A DNA stretch of 41,817 nucleotides from an uncultured Lachnospiraceae bacterium (GCA_902793845.1 CADBFE010000015.1:1-41817); one strand, 5' to 3'; shown: positions 26,625 to 39,273, counted from the stretch's first letter. Notes: generated by a model not told the origin, from the letters alone. Numbers and translations are program-made.

Positions 26625-26684
26625 TTGTTTGTCCTCCTTTTTTCTACTCTGTTTTAATTCTGTGTATAATTAAACACCTGTTAT

Positions 26685-26690
26685 ATTATA
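26685..26690 (-). promoter_or_regulatory. -10 element of the LysM gene
   Basis: A TATAAT on the minus strand about 61 bases before the ATG. No convincing -35 is visible, because the upstream bases belong to the neighbouring terminator hairpin. Confidence 0.5.
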
Positions 26691-26700
26691 CCATTTTTTC

Positions 26701-26769
26701 AAAGGAAAAACAGTCGGGTCCTGCGCTAAGCTGCCCGCAATGCGCAGAACCCTGACTGTTTTTCCTTTT
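26701..26769 (-). terminator. Long terminator hairpin after the methionine gamma-lyase-like gene
   Basis: Arms of about 25 bases (outer GGAAAAACAGTC/GACTGTTTTTCC, inner CTGCGC/GCGCAG, with small mismatches) flank a 14-base loop. T-rich flanks allow termination on the minus strand. It starts 29 bases past the stop and abuts the LysM promoter. Confidence 0.85.
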
Positions 26770-26798
26770 ACACATCATTGTAAATCAGTTCCGAATGA

Positions 26799-28082
26799 TT
26801 ACTTCAGTTCAACCAGCCCTCTCTCGTACATGGTCTGGAGAGACATCATGATACCGTATTTGGCATGGGGCCAGGTGAGACCACCCTGGAAATAAACGGC
26901 GTAAGGCTCCCGAATGGGTGCGTCGGCGGAGAGTTCAATTGATGAACCTGATACGAATGCACCTGCCGCCATGATCACATCACTGTCGTATCCCGGCATG
27001 GGTGCAGGTACTGCGTCCACATGGGAATCAACAGGTGAGGATTTCTGTATGCCCTGGCAGAATGCGACTACTCTCTCTTCACTGCCGAGGGTCACCGCCT
27101 GGATAATATCATGACGTTCCTCTGCAGATGAAGGGATTACGGGGAATCCCAGCTTCTCATAAATAGCTGACGCAAATATTGCTGCTTTTAAAGCACTTGA
27201 TACAACTGTCGGAGATAAAAATATACCCTGATAAAAATCCTTAAGTATACCAAGGGATGCTCCGACCTCTTTTCCAAGACCCGGGGATGTCAGCCTGTAT
27301 GCTGCATTTTCAACGCACTCTTTCCTGCCGACTATATATCCGCCGATAGGTGCCAGTCCGCCTCCCGGATTTTTTATGAGTGATCCCACTGCCATATCGG
27401 CTCCGACATCTGTAGGTTCCTTATCCTCGACAAACTCTCCGTAGCAGTTATCTACCATAACTTTTACGTCTGGTCTTAAGTCTTTTATGAATTTTATGAG
27501 TTCCCCGATCTGCTCTACTCCAAATGAAGGTCTCGTCTGATATCCTTTTGAACGCTGGATCGTAGCAAGTGTTATTTTATCATTTTCGAGGAGCACTTTC
27601 TTTATGCTCTCATAATCATATGTCCCGTCAGGGAGTAGGTCGGTCTGAACATAAGAAACACCATATTCCGCAAGGGATCCTCTAGAAGGTCTGATGCCTA
27701 TTACTTCCTCGAGAGTATCGTATGGTTTGCCGGCCGGAGAATACAATGTCTCTCCGGGCCTTAGATTACTCATAAGAGCAAGGGCCAGAGCATGGGTTCC
27801 GCATGTTATCTGTGGTCTCACCAGGGCATCCTCTGCGTGAAAGATATCTGCATATACTTTCTCAAGTGTATCCCTGCCGTAATCATCATATCCGTATCCT
27901 GTGGTTCCAAGCATACATGATGCATCAACTTTATTTTTCTGCATGGCCTTTAAAACCTTCATCTGGTTTATCTCAGCCATCATGTCTATCTTTTCAAATC
28001 TCTCTTTTAACCCGTCCAGTATCCCGGAAGTATACTCGTATACTTCATCGGATATATTCATGTCTGCATAAATGTTTGCCAT
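26799..28082 (-). CDS. Methionine gamma-lyase-like PLP protein (aluminium-resistance/YnbB family)
   Basis: A 427-residue fold-type I PLP protein of the Met_gamma_lyase family, once named aluminium-resistance protein. It starts with the family's helical region (YEYTSGILDGLKERFEKIDMMAEINQMKVLKAM), then GTTGYGYDDYGRDTLEKVYA, RPQITCGTHALALAL, and TIQRSKGYQTRPSF, in which the lysine should hold PLP. VMVDNCYGEFVE supplies the Asp that contacts the ring. The length is normal. It lies 15 bases after the SGNH gene with AGAGGT as ribosome site, so it appears to be co-transcribed, though no functional link is obvious. The exact substrate of the family is uncertain. Confidence 0.93.
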   Translation of the reverse strand: MANIYADMNISDEVYEYTSGILDGLKERFEKIDMMAEINQMKVLKAMQKNKVDASCMLGTTGYGYDDYGRDTLEKVYADIFHAEDALVRPQITCGTHALALALMSNLRPGETLYSPAGKPYDTLEEVIGIRPSRGSLAEYGVSYVQTDLLPDGTYDYESIKKVLLENDKITLATIQRSKGYQTRPSFGVEQIGELIKFIKDLRPDVKVMVDNCYGEFVEDKEPTDVGADMAVGSLIKNPGGGLAPIGGYIVGRKECVENAAYRLTSPGLGKEVGASLGILKDFYQGIFLSPTVVSSALKAAIFASAIYEKLGFPVIPSSAEERHDIIQAVTLGSEERVVAFCQGIQKSSPVDSHVDAVPAPMPGYDSDVIMAAGAFVSGSSIELSADAPIREPYAVYFQGGLTWPHAKYGIMMSLQTMYERGLVELK

Positions 28083-28097
28083 TGTCCTTCTACCTCT

Positions 28098-29354
28098 TTA
28101 CTCCGCCACGCATACTGCGCATATGGTCATTTTTTTATTTTCGGAATTATCATTTAACATGACTGAAACTGTGTGCTCCGATGACTCGTCATAACTGCCG
28201 AGGATCACATAGTCCACGCAGTTGCCCCAGCCGTTTTTAAAGTCTCCGTCTATCTGCATGCAGTACTCTCCGTCAACGTATACATCATAGATACCGCTCA
28301 TACCATCGGTGGTCTTCTGGTAAATGATGCCAAGGGATTTGCCGGTTGCCTTAAAGGTGATACTGCCTCCGTCAGTGCATACCCATCCGTTTGTATCTGA
28401 AAGATTAGCCCAGACATTTTCGTATACGAATCCGTCATTTTCCGTTATATCCATCTCATCTGCAAATATGATATCAGCATTTTCATAGCGGCACTTTGTC
28501 TTTGCATCAGCCATCACATATTCTTCTGTATACTCAGTATTGTTTATATCCTTAAGTACATCAGAGTAAAACGTCGTCAGGAGATTTGCGATGACAGCAT
28601 GTCCGTCGTTTGACGGATGGACTCCGTCACTGTTGCCTATATCATCCCAGCTGATCACTTTCTGCTCATATCCCTTTTCAATCTCAGCCTTGTAGCTGAT
28701 GATGGGTACTTTGTAATTAAATGCTGACTGTATGTGATCTGATGCGTAATCATAACCCTGCTCTGTAGTAATGATCAGTGATATGACTGCCGGCTGACTT
28801 TCAGAATTAAGGAGCATCCTAAGGAGACTCTCATATGTCTCTTTATTATGATTTCTTGTATCATTTACGGAAAATTCCACGACTACAAGGTCAGGTTTAT
28901 ATGCGAGCACATCCCTCTTTGCCCTGTGTACTCCTATGTAGGAATCTGTCGCGCCTATTCCCGCATTCACATAATTAATGTTTGCACCTGGAAAAGTCTC
29001 TTTCCACCACTCTGTTGTCAGATATGCATAGCACTTTGTCTCTTTTGGATTTGCCGAGTCACCGTTTGTGATGGACCCGCCGATATATGCTATCGTAATA
29101 TCTTCTCCACTTGCAGCTCTTGCCATCACCGATGCGAGACGCCCCGTATCTCCCGGATTAAATATACCGGCGTCGAGCATCTCCTCAGTCACTTCTATAC
29201 CGCCTGTATCCACAGGCATGGCCATATTTTCTATTACCGACTTGTCGACTTTTGCGGCATTATCACTGATACTGCCACTTCCTGCACATCCCCAAAGCAA
29301 AAGTGTCATAAATAATATTGTCACAAACAGGATTCTTTTTTTAATTAATGACAT
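28098..29354 (-). CDS. SGNH/GDSL hydrolase-family lipoprotein
   Basis: A 418-residue secreted esterase-like protein. The start at ATG 29352-29354 is chosen over a longer upstream frame because GGGAGG lies 11 bases before it and it gives a clean lipoprotein signal (MSLIKKRILFVTILFMTLLL, then WGC with Cys23). SGNH blocks: IGGSIT (Ser94), NAGIGATDS, FSVND (Asn164), and DGVHPSNDGH (Asp243, His246) complete the catalytic residues. The C-terminal 120 residues form a beta-rich domain (YDVYVDGEYCMQIDGDF) that may bind carbohydrate. Carbohydrate deacetylation is a plausible job. It overlaps the end of the upstream gene by 14 bases. Confidence 0.9.
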   Translation of the reverse strand: MSLIKKRILFVTILFMTLLLWGCAGSGSISDNAAKVDKSVIENMAMPVDTGGIEVTEEMLDAGIFNPGDTGRLASVMARAASGEDITIAYIGGSITNGDSANPKETKCYAYLTTEWWKETFPGANINYVNAGIGATDSYIGVHRAKRDVLAYKPDLVVVEFSVNDTRNHNKETYESLLRMLLNSESQPAVISLIITTEQGYDYASDHIQSAFNYKVPIISYKAEIEKGYEQKVISWDDIGNSDGVHPSNDGHAVIANLLTTFYSDVLKDINNTEYTEEYVMADAKTKCRYENADIIFADEMDITENDGFVYENVWANLSDTNGWVCTDGGSITFKATGKSLGIIYQKTTDGMSGIYDVYVDGEYCMQIDGDFKNGWGNCVDYVILGSYDESSEHTVSVMLNDNSENKKMTICAVCVAE

Positions 29355-31878
29355 AATACCTGCAACCTCCCTGTTCAAGAAGAGCTGTCGTATCATTCTT
29401 TCCTATCTTGCCGAGACTTCCGTCCTTTGGATTCATGACTACAACATTTAACTCATTAAATCCTACGAGTAGTACTGCATTTTCATCATCGAAAAATGCC
29501 AGCACGGGATGCTCGGCATCAATATAGTAGAGGATTGCTCCGAGGGGACAGTCCTTTAGATTAAGTACTGTCTTACCAGGCAGATTTTCAGAGAGTATCT
29601 CCGTGATATCTTTTCCCTCTTTTACATCAGCTCTTGTATCTTTTGTGACGCCGTAGTATTCCAACATGGTATTTAAGCATACAGCCTCTGTCATGGACGT
29701 ATCTTCGCCGTCTTCTATGACTGCCTCGGATATTGCCATGATCTGATTTCGCGTACGGAGATTTCCTCTGTAGAAAATATCGAGGCCGTTTCCGTCCGTC
29801 ACTATACCGTATCCTTCATACCCCGTGATCACTGCATCTGCTATATTATCGGTGACCATATTCAGAGTGCCTTTTAAATATACATAATAATATTTTGTCT
29901 CATCACTGCGTACCGGTGCAAGACTTCTGTCTCCCTCGTACATTACGAGCTTTGGTGACAGCACTTTCAGGTTGTCTGTCTCTATATTGTCTTTAACAGC
30001 TATCTGCACTATTGTTTCGAGGTTTTCCGTCACAGCCTTTGCTATGGTATTTTTCGGGACTTCCGCTACCGAGTTGTTGAGTATCTGATCCGATGTACTG
30101 TCTGCATATCCATCCTCTGTTTTTACTACTCTCGTCAGTTTCAGCATACTCTCAGAGAGCTCCGTATCCGATATATAATATCCGTTTTCTGAATATTCCT
30201 TCAGAATATCGCCTTTCTCGTTTCTGATGATTATCCTGCTGATGGCAAATACCGTCTCTCCGTATTTATCTGTGACAATATCTTTTTTGTCAGCTATACC
30301 GTATATCAGATCTTTATCAAAAAATCCGAGAGGCATGATCCTCGTATCGTCCTCTGCCTCAACATATATGATCTCTCCCGTCTCCATATTAAGCCATGCG
30401 ATCTGGGTTGCATTATAAAGGTCTCCTCCGCTGACCCATGCTACCATATCTGAGTCTCCGGACACTGCCAGACCTCCAAAAGGTATATTCTGTACTACAA
30501 GTTGATTGGTACATTCAGGAAGATCGGCGCTGTATATAATATTGTCTGTTATAAAATAACTCCTGCCGTCACTGCCTGCATAGGACAGGGTCTTTACATC
30601 ATTTCTTATGAGTTCAAATGATTTGTCGCATCTGACAAACAGTTTTTCCTCGACATTGTTTATGACGCTGTCATAGTAATTAAATGACATGCCCATCTCG
30701 CCCTCATGATCTCCGCGGTTCATATATCCGTAAACACAAAAATAGATATTGCCTGTCTCATCAACCGAGAGTATCTCTATATCCGATTCCCGGTGGGCAT
30801 CCCGCAGGTCGGCTTCTTTTCCGTCTTCATAAAAACCATAGACGTTGGCTATACTTTTATTTACCGAATTATATGAATATAATCTGCCGCAGTTTACAAA
30901 TGCCAGCTGATTGCCGTCTGCACTCTCGGCCATCTCCACATTTTCATCTGCGATACCGAGTACTATCTTGTTGTTATTGATGATACCTGTAGACAGCGAG
31001 AATACCTGCTCCATCTCCCTGTCATATTCCATCATATGCATTCGCTCGGTGCCCTCGACTATACGATAGTAATCGTTGCACCTGTAATATATCTTTTTAT
31101 CTTCCTCTCCCGTTGATACAAAATATTCCACTTCAAGGATTGCCGATGTCCTGTCTATCTCTCTTAAGTATGTATGGAGTTCTCCCTCAAGGCTGACACC
31201 CAGTCCTCCCCATGTCACCTGATTGATGGATGAGTGGATATCCACATGCTGAAATGTTGTATTGTCGCCTTTTGAGTTGCTCTCCATGTATGTAGGCAGC
31301 TCTGCCGCCGCCCTGACTATGTCAAAGGACGTATCGGTAAAATAATATGCAAAGTCAATTTTCTCTTTTGTATTGTAATCATCTGCCTCGATGATTCTCG
31401 TATAATAGTTGATCACTCTGCCAGAATCACTCTCGAGCTTTATACAGAGTGAGTACTGGGTATACTCCTCTATCAGATCCTTTAAATAAATATCTGCTGT
31501 TATGGTTCCCTCGTTGTTCAGATAGTCATATATCTTGGCATCTTCTATCAGATGTCCGTCGGTGATATCCCTCAGTTCATATGTCATGCCTGCTATGCCC
31601 ATACCGTAAGTCTGCGCTATAAAGCTCACTTTTCTGCCGGGCATAAGGGGAGTCAGGCTGTCCCTCATCCTGGTGATATCCATTTCGTATGCATATCCGT
31701 AGGATGTATTAAATTTTGATCCGTCATATACAAAATCAAGCACAGGAAAAGTAGCTCCCTGGAGAGTCATGGTCATATCCCTGTTGCCACGATTCATAAA
31801 GGAACTGAATATTATCACCGATACTGCAAATATACCGATTGAATATAATATTTTGATAATTACTTTTCCAAATTCCAT
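29341..31878 (-). CDS. Membrane-anchored protein with degenerate C39-like C-terminal domain
   Basis: About 845 residues. One helix near the N-terminus (VIIKILYSIGIFAVSVIIFSSF) anchors a long extracellular part with propeller-like repeats of beta structure (about 300-620), such as GNQLAFVNCGRLYSY and VSGDSDMVAWVSGGDLYN. The last 115 residues resemble a C39-type papain fold: EAVCLNTMLEYYGV keeps the Cys, but the place of the histidine (usually GGHAVVV) reads ENAVLLVG, so it is probably inactive and may bind peptides instead. The ATG at 31876-31878 is preferred because the longer GTG start (31911) lies inside the atp terminator; the ribosome site is weak either way. The family was not recognised; it is coupled to the SGNH lipoprotein. 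Confidence 0.8.
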   Translation of the reverse strand: MEFGKVIIKILYSIGIFAVSVIIFSSFMNRGNRDMTMTLQGATFPVLDFVYDGSKFNTSYGYAYEMDITRMRDSLTPLMPGRKVSFIAQTYGMGIAGMTYELRDITDGHLIEDAKIYDYLNNEGTITADIYLKDLIEEYTQYSLCIKLESDSGRVINYYTRIIEADDYNTKEKIDFAYYFTDTSFDIVRAAAELPTYMESNSKGDNTTFQHVDIHSSINQVTWGGLGVSLEGELHTYLREIDRTSAILEVEYFVSTGEEDKKIYYRCNDYYRIVEGTERMHMMEYDREMEQVFSLSTGIINNNKIVLGIADENVEMAESADGNQLAFVNCGRLYSYNSVNKSIANVYGFYEDGKEADLRDAHRESDIEILSVDETGNIYFCVYGYMNRGDHEGEMGMSFNYYDSVINNVEEKLFVRCDKSFELIRNDVKTLSYAGSDGRSYFITDNIIYSADLPECTNQLVVQNIPFGGLAVSGDSDMVAWVSGGDLYNATQIAWLNMETGEIIYVEAEDDTRIMPLGFFDKDLIYGIADKKDIVTDKYGETVFAISRIIIRNEKGDILKEYSENGYYISDTELSESMLKLTRVVKTEDGYADSTSDQILNNSVAEVPKNTIAKAVTENLETIVQIAVKDNIETDNLKVLSPKLVMYEGDRSLAPVRSDETKYYYVYLKGTLNMVTDNIADAVITGYEGYGIVTDGNGLDIFYRGNLRTRNQIMAISEAVIEDGEDTSMTEAVCLNTMLEYYGVTKDTRADVKEGKDITEILSENLPGKTVLNLKDCPLGAILYYIDAEHPVLAFFDDENAVLLVGFNELNVVVMNPKDGSLGKIGKNDTTALLEQGGCRYYVIN

Positions 31879-31901
31879 GTAAATTACGCTCTTACAGCGC
31901 A

Positions 31902-31945
31902 TAAAAGACACAGACGGGCAAAAGTGTTACCCCTGCCCGTCTGTG
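31902..31945 (-). terminator. Intrinsic terminator of the atp operon
   Basis: A perfect 12-base stem (CACAGACGGGCA at 31909-31920 and its complement at 31934-31945) with a 13-base loop, followed on the minus strand by TCTTTTA. It is 16 bases past the atpC stop and only about 30 bases before the next gene. Confidence 0.8.
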
Positions 31946-31961
31946 CTACTTAACAAATAAA

Positions 31962-32366
31962 TTATCTGATAACGTTTATTCTGGCCATTGCCCTGAGCAG
32001 TGATGCCGTAGCTCTGTCCACATCTGTGCCTGTCTCTTTTTCCGAGAGACGCTTTTCAGCTCTCTCCTTTGATTTCTCGGCACGCTCCTCGTCTATCTCG
32101 TCAGGCCACTCGATAACCTCTGCGAGGATGGTTACCCTGTCCCCAAGTATCTCGACGAAGCCCTCGTGGAGAGCAGCTTTCTTCACTGTCTTTTCTGAGT
32201 CGGCCATATAAATATTCAGTACGCCGGGTTTTATGATTACTGTGGTTGGTACATGGTTTTTGTATATACCAATCTCACCCTCGGTGGTATTAAATTCTAC
32301 CATCTCCACATCGTCCTCGAAGAATACTCTCTCCGGCGTAACGACTTTTAGTTTGAATGCATCCAT
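31962..32366 (-). CDS. atpC: ATP synthase epsilon subunit
   Basis: A 134-residue epsilon subunit of the F1 part: N-terminal beta-sandwich (FKLKVVTPERVFFEDDVEMVEFNTTEGEIGIYKNHVPT) and C-terminal helical hairpin (about 85-134). It couples the central stalk to the c-ring and can restrain ATP hydrolysis. The gene is the last of the operon, 25 bases after atpD, followed by the terminator hairpin. Confidence 0.97.
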   Translation of the reverse strand: MDAFKLKVVTPERVFFEDDVEMVEFNTTEGEIGIYKNHVPTTVIIKPGVLNIYMADSEKTVKKAALHEGFVEILGDRVTILAEVIEWPDEIDEERAEKSKERAEKRLSEKETGTDVDRATASLLRAMARINVIR

Positions 32367-32391
32367 TACCTTTTCTCCCGGTGTCTAATAG

Positions 32392-33819
<1,428 letters not shown>

Positions 33820-34695
33820 TTACGATATGGCATCTGCTCCGGCAATAATCTCCGTAAGCTCCTGCGTAATCGAACTCTGACGCGCTCTGTTGTAAAGAAG
33901 CGACAGTCTGTCAATCATGTCTGATGCATTGTTTGTAGCTGAATCCATCGCCTGCATTCGGGCACCGTTCTCACTGGCTACCGATTCTACCAACGCGCCG
34001 AACACAAGGCTCGTCACATACTTGGGTATAATCATGTTCAGTGCTTCTTCGTCTTCGGGCTCGAAATTCATCGGTGCGTATACATCATGTTTCTCCGTGA
34101 TCTCAAGACTCGGTGAAGTCTCATCGAGATTTACGGGGAGCACCTTCAGCAGCGTCGGCTCGTGTACTACCGTGTTTTTAAAGAAGGTATATGCAAGATA
34201 TATCTCACCTATCTCTCCACTCTCAAATGCCGTCAGCAGATCGTTACAGATCTTTCTGGCATCATCGTATGTGGGCTCTTCTATCACGTCGCAGTAATCT
34301 TTGGCTATCTCATATCCGAGACGGTCCATCGTGTCACGACCCTTTTTACCTATCGCATAAATCTTTGTGTTGTCTTTTGTAAACGCTTCGTTAAATGCGA
34401 CAAGCTTGACTATGCTGGAATTGTAGCCTCCTGCAAGACCTCTGTTACCGGTTATCATGATCACCGCCTTCTTGTCGGAGCCGTTCTCCTTAAGATAGGG
34501 GTGATTGATCGTACCGGACTTTGAGAGGATGGAGTTTACCGTTTCATAAATACATTTGAAATAAAACTGGCTCTGCTCCGCTCTCTGTTTTGCTCTCTGC
34601 AGCTTTACTGTGGAAACAAGCTTCATGGCTTTCGTAATCTGCTGTGTACTTTCGACACTCTGACGACGACGCTTTATGTCTCTCATTGAAGCCAT
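33820..34695 (-). CDS. atpG: ATP synthase gamma subunit
   Basis: A 291-residue central-stalk subunit. The N-terminal helix MASMRDIKRRRQSVESTQQITKAMKLVS and the C-terminal helix SATNNASDMIDRLSLLYNRARQSSITQELTEI form the rotating coiled coil; ITGNRGLAGGYNSS is the conserved central block. It lies between atpA and atpD. Confidence 0.98.
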   Translation of the reverse strand: MASMRDIKRRRQSVESTQQITKAMKLVSTVKLQRAKQRAEQSQFYFKCIYETVNSILSKSGTINHPYLKENGSDKKAVIMITGNRGLAGGYNSSIVKLVAFNEAFTKDNTKIYAIGKKGRDTMDRLGYEIAKDYCDVIEEPTYDDARKICNDLLTAFESGEIGEIYLAYTFFKNTVVHEPTLLKVLPVNLDETSPSLEITEKHDVYAPMNFEPEDEEALNMIIPKYVTSLVFGALVESVASENGARMQAMDSATNNASDMIDRLSLLYNRARQSSITQELTEIIAGADAIS

Positions 34696-34746
34696 AGTCT
34701 GTTTCTCCTATATATCTGACCTGTTGTTCCTTAATTGAAATTCAAT

Positions 34747-36279
<1,533 letters not shown>

Positions 36280-36294
36280 TTATTGCATTGCATA

Positions 36295-36849
36295 TTAGTT
36301 ATTTGAAATCTGCACATCCTGAAGCTCTCTTGTTAATTTATCAAGCTTCGATTTGATGCTGCTGTCCACCACTCTGTCACCGATACGGATTATGAGTCCC
36401 CCTATCAGAGATTCGTCTGTCTCAAAATCGATCTCCATGGTTTCGTACTTTGTGGTAGCGAGCAGTTTCTGCTCAATTTCCTTTTTCTGTGAATCCTTTA
36501 AGGCTACAGCACTTTTAACACAGGCTGTTCCAATCTTAAGGTGTTCCTTCATCTTGGAAACAAAGAATTCGAGTATACCGTCTATCTCACTGTATCTGTC
36601 CTTATTAAGTACAAGCAGCATAAATCCGGTAAGTTCATCGGAAAAGTTTCCCCTCATTACTTTTTCAAGGGCCTCGGCTTTTTCCTCCTTAAGGAGTTTG
36701 GGATGATTCATCATCGCCGAAAAATCCGGGTTTTCTTTAAGTATGTCTATAAGTGATGTTACTTCCGAGAGAAACTCTTTTTCCTTTTTCTCCTCAACAG
36801 CCAGTTCGTACAGCGCCTCACCATAGGTTCCTGTAACTAGCTTTGCCAT
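36295..36849 (-). CDS. atpH: ATP synthase delta subunit
   Basis: A 184-residue F1 delta subunit that ties the top of the F1 head to the peripheral stalk. It begins with TYGEALYELAVEEKKEKEF and ends with the typical IDFETDESLIGGLIIRIGDRVVDSSIKSKL block. The start overlaps atpF by 13 bases. Confidence 0.96.
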   Translation of the reverse strand: MAKLVTGTYGEALYELAVEEKKEKEFLSEVTSLIDILKENPDFSAMMNHPKLLKEEKAEALEKVMRGNFSDELTGFMLLVLNKDRYSEIDGILEFFVSKMKEHLKIGTACVKSAVALKDSQKKEIEQKLLATTKYETMEIDFETDESLIGGLIIRIGDRVVDSSIKSKLDKLTRELQDVQISNN

Positions 36850-37388
36850 GTTGCATCACCTATTTCCTTTAATGTTTCCTCAACCAGGCTATCCTGAATC
36901 TCGGTGTTGATGTTTTCGCGTACAACCTTTGAAGCCATGAGTGAAGCGATATCTACCATTTCCTTCTTAACCTCGTCCATGACACGCTTCTTCTCAAGTT
37001 CTGCTTCCTCGCCGGCTCTGGCTACGATGCCCTTGGCCTCTTCGTGGGCAGCCGATACGATTTTGTTTTCGTTATCAACCGCTTTCTTTCTGGCTTCGGA
37101 GAGGATCCGCTCCACTTCCTTGTCAGCTTCCTTTAACTTTGCTTCGTACTCTTCTTTTAACTTAAGAGCTTCTGCTTTATCATTAGCTGCTGATTCAAGG
37201 TCGTCTGCTATACGGTTCTTTCTGTCTTCGAGAACCTTTCTTGCAGGATTGAAAAGGAAATTGCTTGCAACGAGGAACATTACAAAGATTGCTATAAGCG
37301 TCAGTCCGGAATCAAACAAAAGCTGAAGATCCAGATTGAACATTCTTTCATACTCCCCTGTGAGAAGCATATATATTCCCATATTCAA
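36837..37388 (-). CDS. atpF: ATP synthase b subunit
   Basis: A 183-residue peripheral-stalk subunit: one membrane helix (about residues 27-48, LTLIAIFVMFLVASNFLFNP) and a long charged coiled coil. Two starts compete. TTG at 37386-37388 has a strong AAGGAGG 9 bases upstream. ATG at 37341-37343 (MFNLDLQLLFD) has its own AGGGGAG and fits the usual N-terminus of the family. The longer form is given here, but the shorter is equally plausible. Confidence 0.95.
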   Translation of the reverse strand: MNMGIYMLLTGEYERMFNLDLQLLFDSGLTLIAIFVMFLVASNFLFNPARKVLEDRKNRIADDLESAANDKAEALKLKEEYEAKLKEADKEVERILSEARKKAVDNENKIVSAAHEEAKGIVARAGEEAELEKKRVMDEVKKEMVDIASLMASKVVRENINTEIQDSLVEETLKEIGDATWQS

Positions 37389-37444
37389 GCTTTAAAGCCT
37401 CCTTTCTTTAAGATTTAAAGATTTAAAATTAGAGACTTTCTCTA

Positions 37445-37720
<276 letters not shown>

Positions 37721-37753
37721 TTAATTATTTTTTACTTTAATTAAATTACCTTG

Positions 37754-38467
37754 TTAATCCGTATCCATGGCGCTTGCGATATATGTCATGGTCAGCATAC
37801 AGAATACGTATGTCTGAATGGCTCCGGAGAATACATCAAAGTATGCATGGAGCACAGCCGGCCATATCGTAGCTATCCATCCGAGCAGGCCGTAGATAAG
37901 GGCCAGCATGATAGTTCCGGATAATACGTTGGCAAAAAGCCTGAGCGAAAGTGAGATAGGTACAGCCAGGTCTCCGATGACATTGATCGGTGCCCAGAAC
38001 GGCCAGGGATCGCACAGTCCCTTGATAAAACCGCTGACCTTTTGATATCTCAGCTTCTGAATAAAGATAAGTGTAAACGAAAGTACACCCATGGGGAAGG
38101 TCACACCGTAGTCGGCTGTAGGTGCTCTGAGTCCCAGGAGTCCCGATAAGTTACTGAATAGGATAAATACGAAAATCGTACCGATATAATTAAGAAAGCC
38201 TTTGGCATGCTTACCCATGGTACTCTTTATCATACCGTCAAGGGCATCTATTCCAAGCTCCAGAACATTCTGAAATCCCGTAGGCACATCACTTGCTTTT
38301 TTCATCGTGCCGTTTGCAATGAATGACAAAATGCAGATAGACAAAACAACAATAAGCAGACATACATGTGATGTCGTTATCCATATAGTCTGACCGCCGA
38401 GTTCAAAGGAAAAGATTCCCTTGATCATAAAGTCAAGATCTGCGGATAACATTAATCCTGCTCCCAT
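37754..38467 (-). CDS. atpB: ATP synthase a subunit
   Basis: A 237-residue membrane stator subunit that forms the ion half-channels against the c ring. The essential arginine lies in SLSLRLFANVLSGTIML (about residue 173). GFQNVLELGIDALDGMIKS and the C-terminal helix IQTYVFCMLTMTYIASAM are also family features. The final two helices are intact. It precedes atpE by 57 bases. Confidence 0.97.
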   Translation of the reverse strand: MGAGLMLSADLDFMIKGIFSFELGGQTIWITTSHVCLLIVVLSICILSFIANGTMKKASDVPTGFQNVLELGIDALDGMIKSTMGKHAKGFLNYIGTIFVFILFSNLSGLLGLRAPTADYGVTFPMGVLSFTLIFIQKLRYQKVSGFIKGLCDPWPFWAPINVIGDLAVPISLSLRLFANVLSGTIMLALIYGLLGWIATIWPAVLHAYFDVFSGAIQTYVFCMLTMTYIASAMDTD

Positions 38468-38485
38468 ATTCTCACCTCCTCTTTT

Positions 38486-39007
38486 TTATTTATTATCAGG
38501 CGATAGTGCTTCGCCGTCTGATTTCTTTTTACCGTACAGCTCATCCTGTTCCTCAGGGGTAAGCAGCGGTTTTAACTCTTCCTCGCCGATAAACCGGTTC
38601 AGGATCTTTTTGGCTGCGCCGTTTAAGTACGCTCCTGCTTTAAGGCCCATGAGACCAAGGAAAGCGCTTAACGGACTGATCACATTTGTGACCATGAGTA
38701 ACCCGAATATTATGAGTATCACTCCGTACCTTAAGAGCGAATCTTTTCTGACTATCTTCTGGGCGGTGCCCGGATCAAAATCGAGGGCCCTGCCTATCGA
38801 GCGGTTCATGTGCACTGCCGCGCACACCGCCAGTATCATGCCGAGCCACAGTCCTGCCGAGTAGTAGAGCAGTCTGCCGGTCACTTTATCAGTAAACAGA
38901 CCGCTTATAAAAAAGCATATCTGGCAGAATATATCGAATATAAATATACCGATTATCAGTTCTGTAAGGGTCCGGTTATTTCTTAATATCTCCGCTCTTG
39001 TCTCCAT
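38486..39007 (-). CDS. ATP synthase I-like membrane protein
   Basis: A 173-residue protein with four hydrophobic helices (about residues 15-35, 43-65, 90-108 and 112-130) and a charged tail (GEEELKPLLTPEEQDELYGKKK). Its position between AtpZ and the a subunit and its helix pattern fit the AtpI/Uncl group, which assists c-ring assembly or cation supply. The primary sequence match is loose, as usual for this family. The start overlaps atpZ by 32 bases. Confidence 0.75.
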   Translation of the reverse strand: METRAEILRNNRTLTELIIGIFIFDIFCQICFFISGLFTDKVTGRLLYYSAGLWLGMILAVCAAVHMNRSIGRALDFDPGTAQKIVRKDSLLRYGVILIIFGLLMVTNVISPLSAFLGLMGLKAGAYLNGAAKKILNRFIGEEELKPLLTPEEQDELYGKKKSDGEALSPDNK

Positions 39008-39233
39008 GATCTTCTCCGGGATTCTTCATACTTTTCATGGCGAATATGTATACGTTCCTAAAGCCCGCAACAGCTCCGATAAAGAAGCCGATGATCATGA
39101 TAAAATTCGTGCCAAGCTTTTTATCAAGCCACATCCCTCCGAAAAAACAAATCCCTATGGGGACGAGCATATTTATCCCAAACTGACTGATCAGTGTCAG
39201 TAATCTGAATGTATTTCTCTTATCGTTTTTCAT
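38976..39233 (-). CDS. AtpZ/AtpI-like small membrane protein
   Basis: An 85-residue two-helix protein (LISQFGINMLVPIGICFFGGMWLDKKLGTNFIMIIGFFIGAVAGF) of the AtpZ/ATP-synthase-associated type, with the typical GxWLDKKLGTN loop. It opens the atp operon. The ATG at 39231-39233 is chosen; an upstream TTG (39248) keeps the frame open but neither has a clear ribosome site. Members of the family may bind Mg2+ or aid c-ring assembly. Confidence 0.85.
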   Translation of the reverse strand: MKNDKRNTFRLLTLISQFGINMLVPIGICFFGGMWLDKKLGTNFIMIIGFFIGAVAGFRNVYIFAMKSMKNPGEDHGDKSGDIKK

Positions 39234-39273
39234 TTGCAAAACGCACAATCTACATGATACACAATCGCCTATA

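Noticed and set aside
29355..29396. A longer SGNH start at 29396
   Set aside because: It would put 14 polar residues ahead of the lipoprotein signal and lacks the ribosome site seen before the ATG at 29354.
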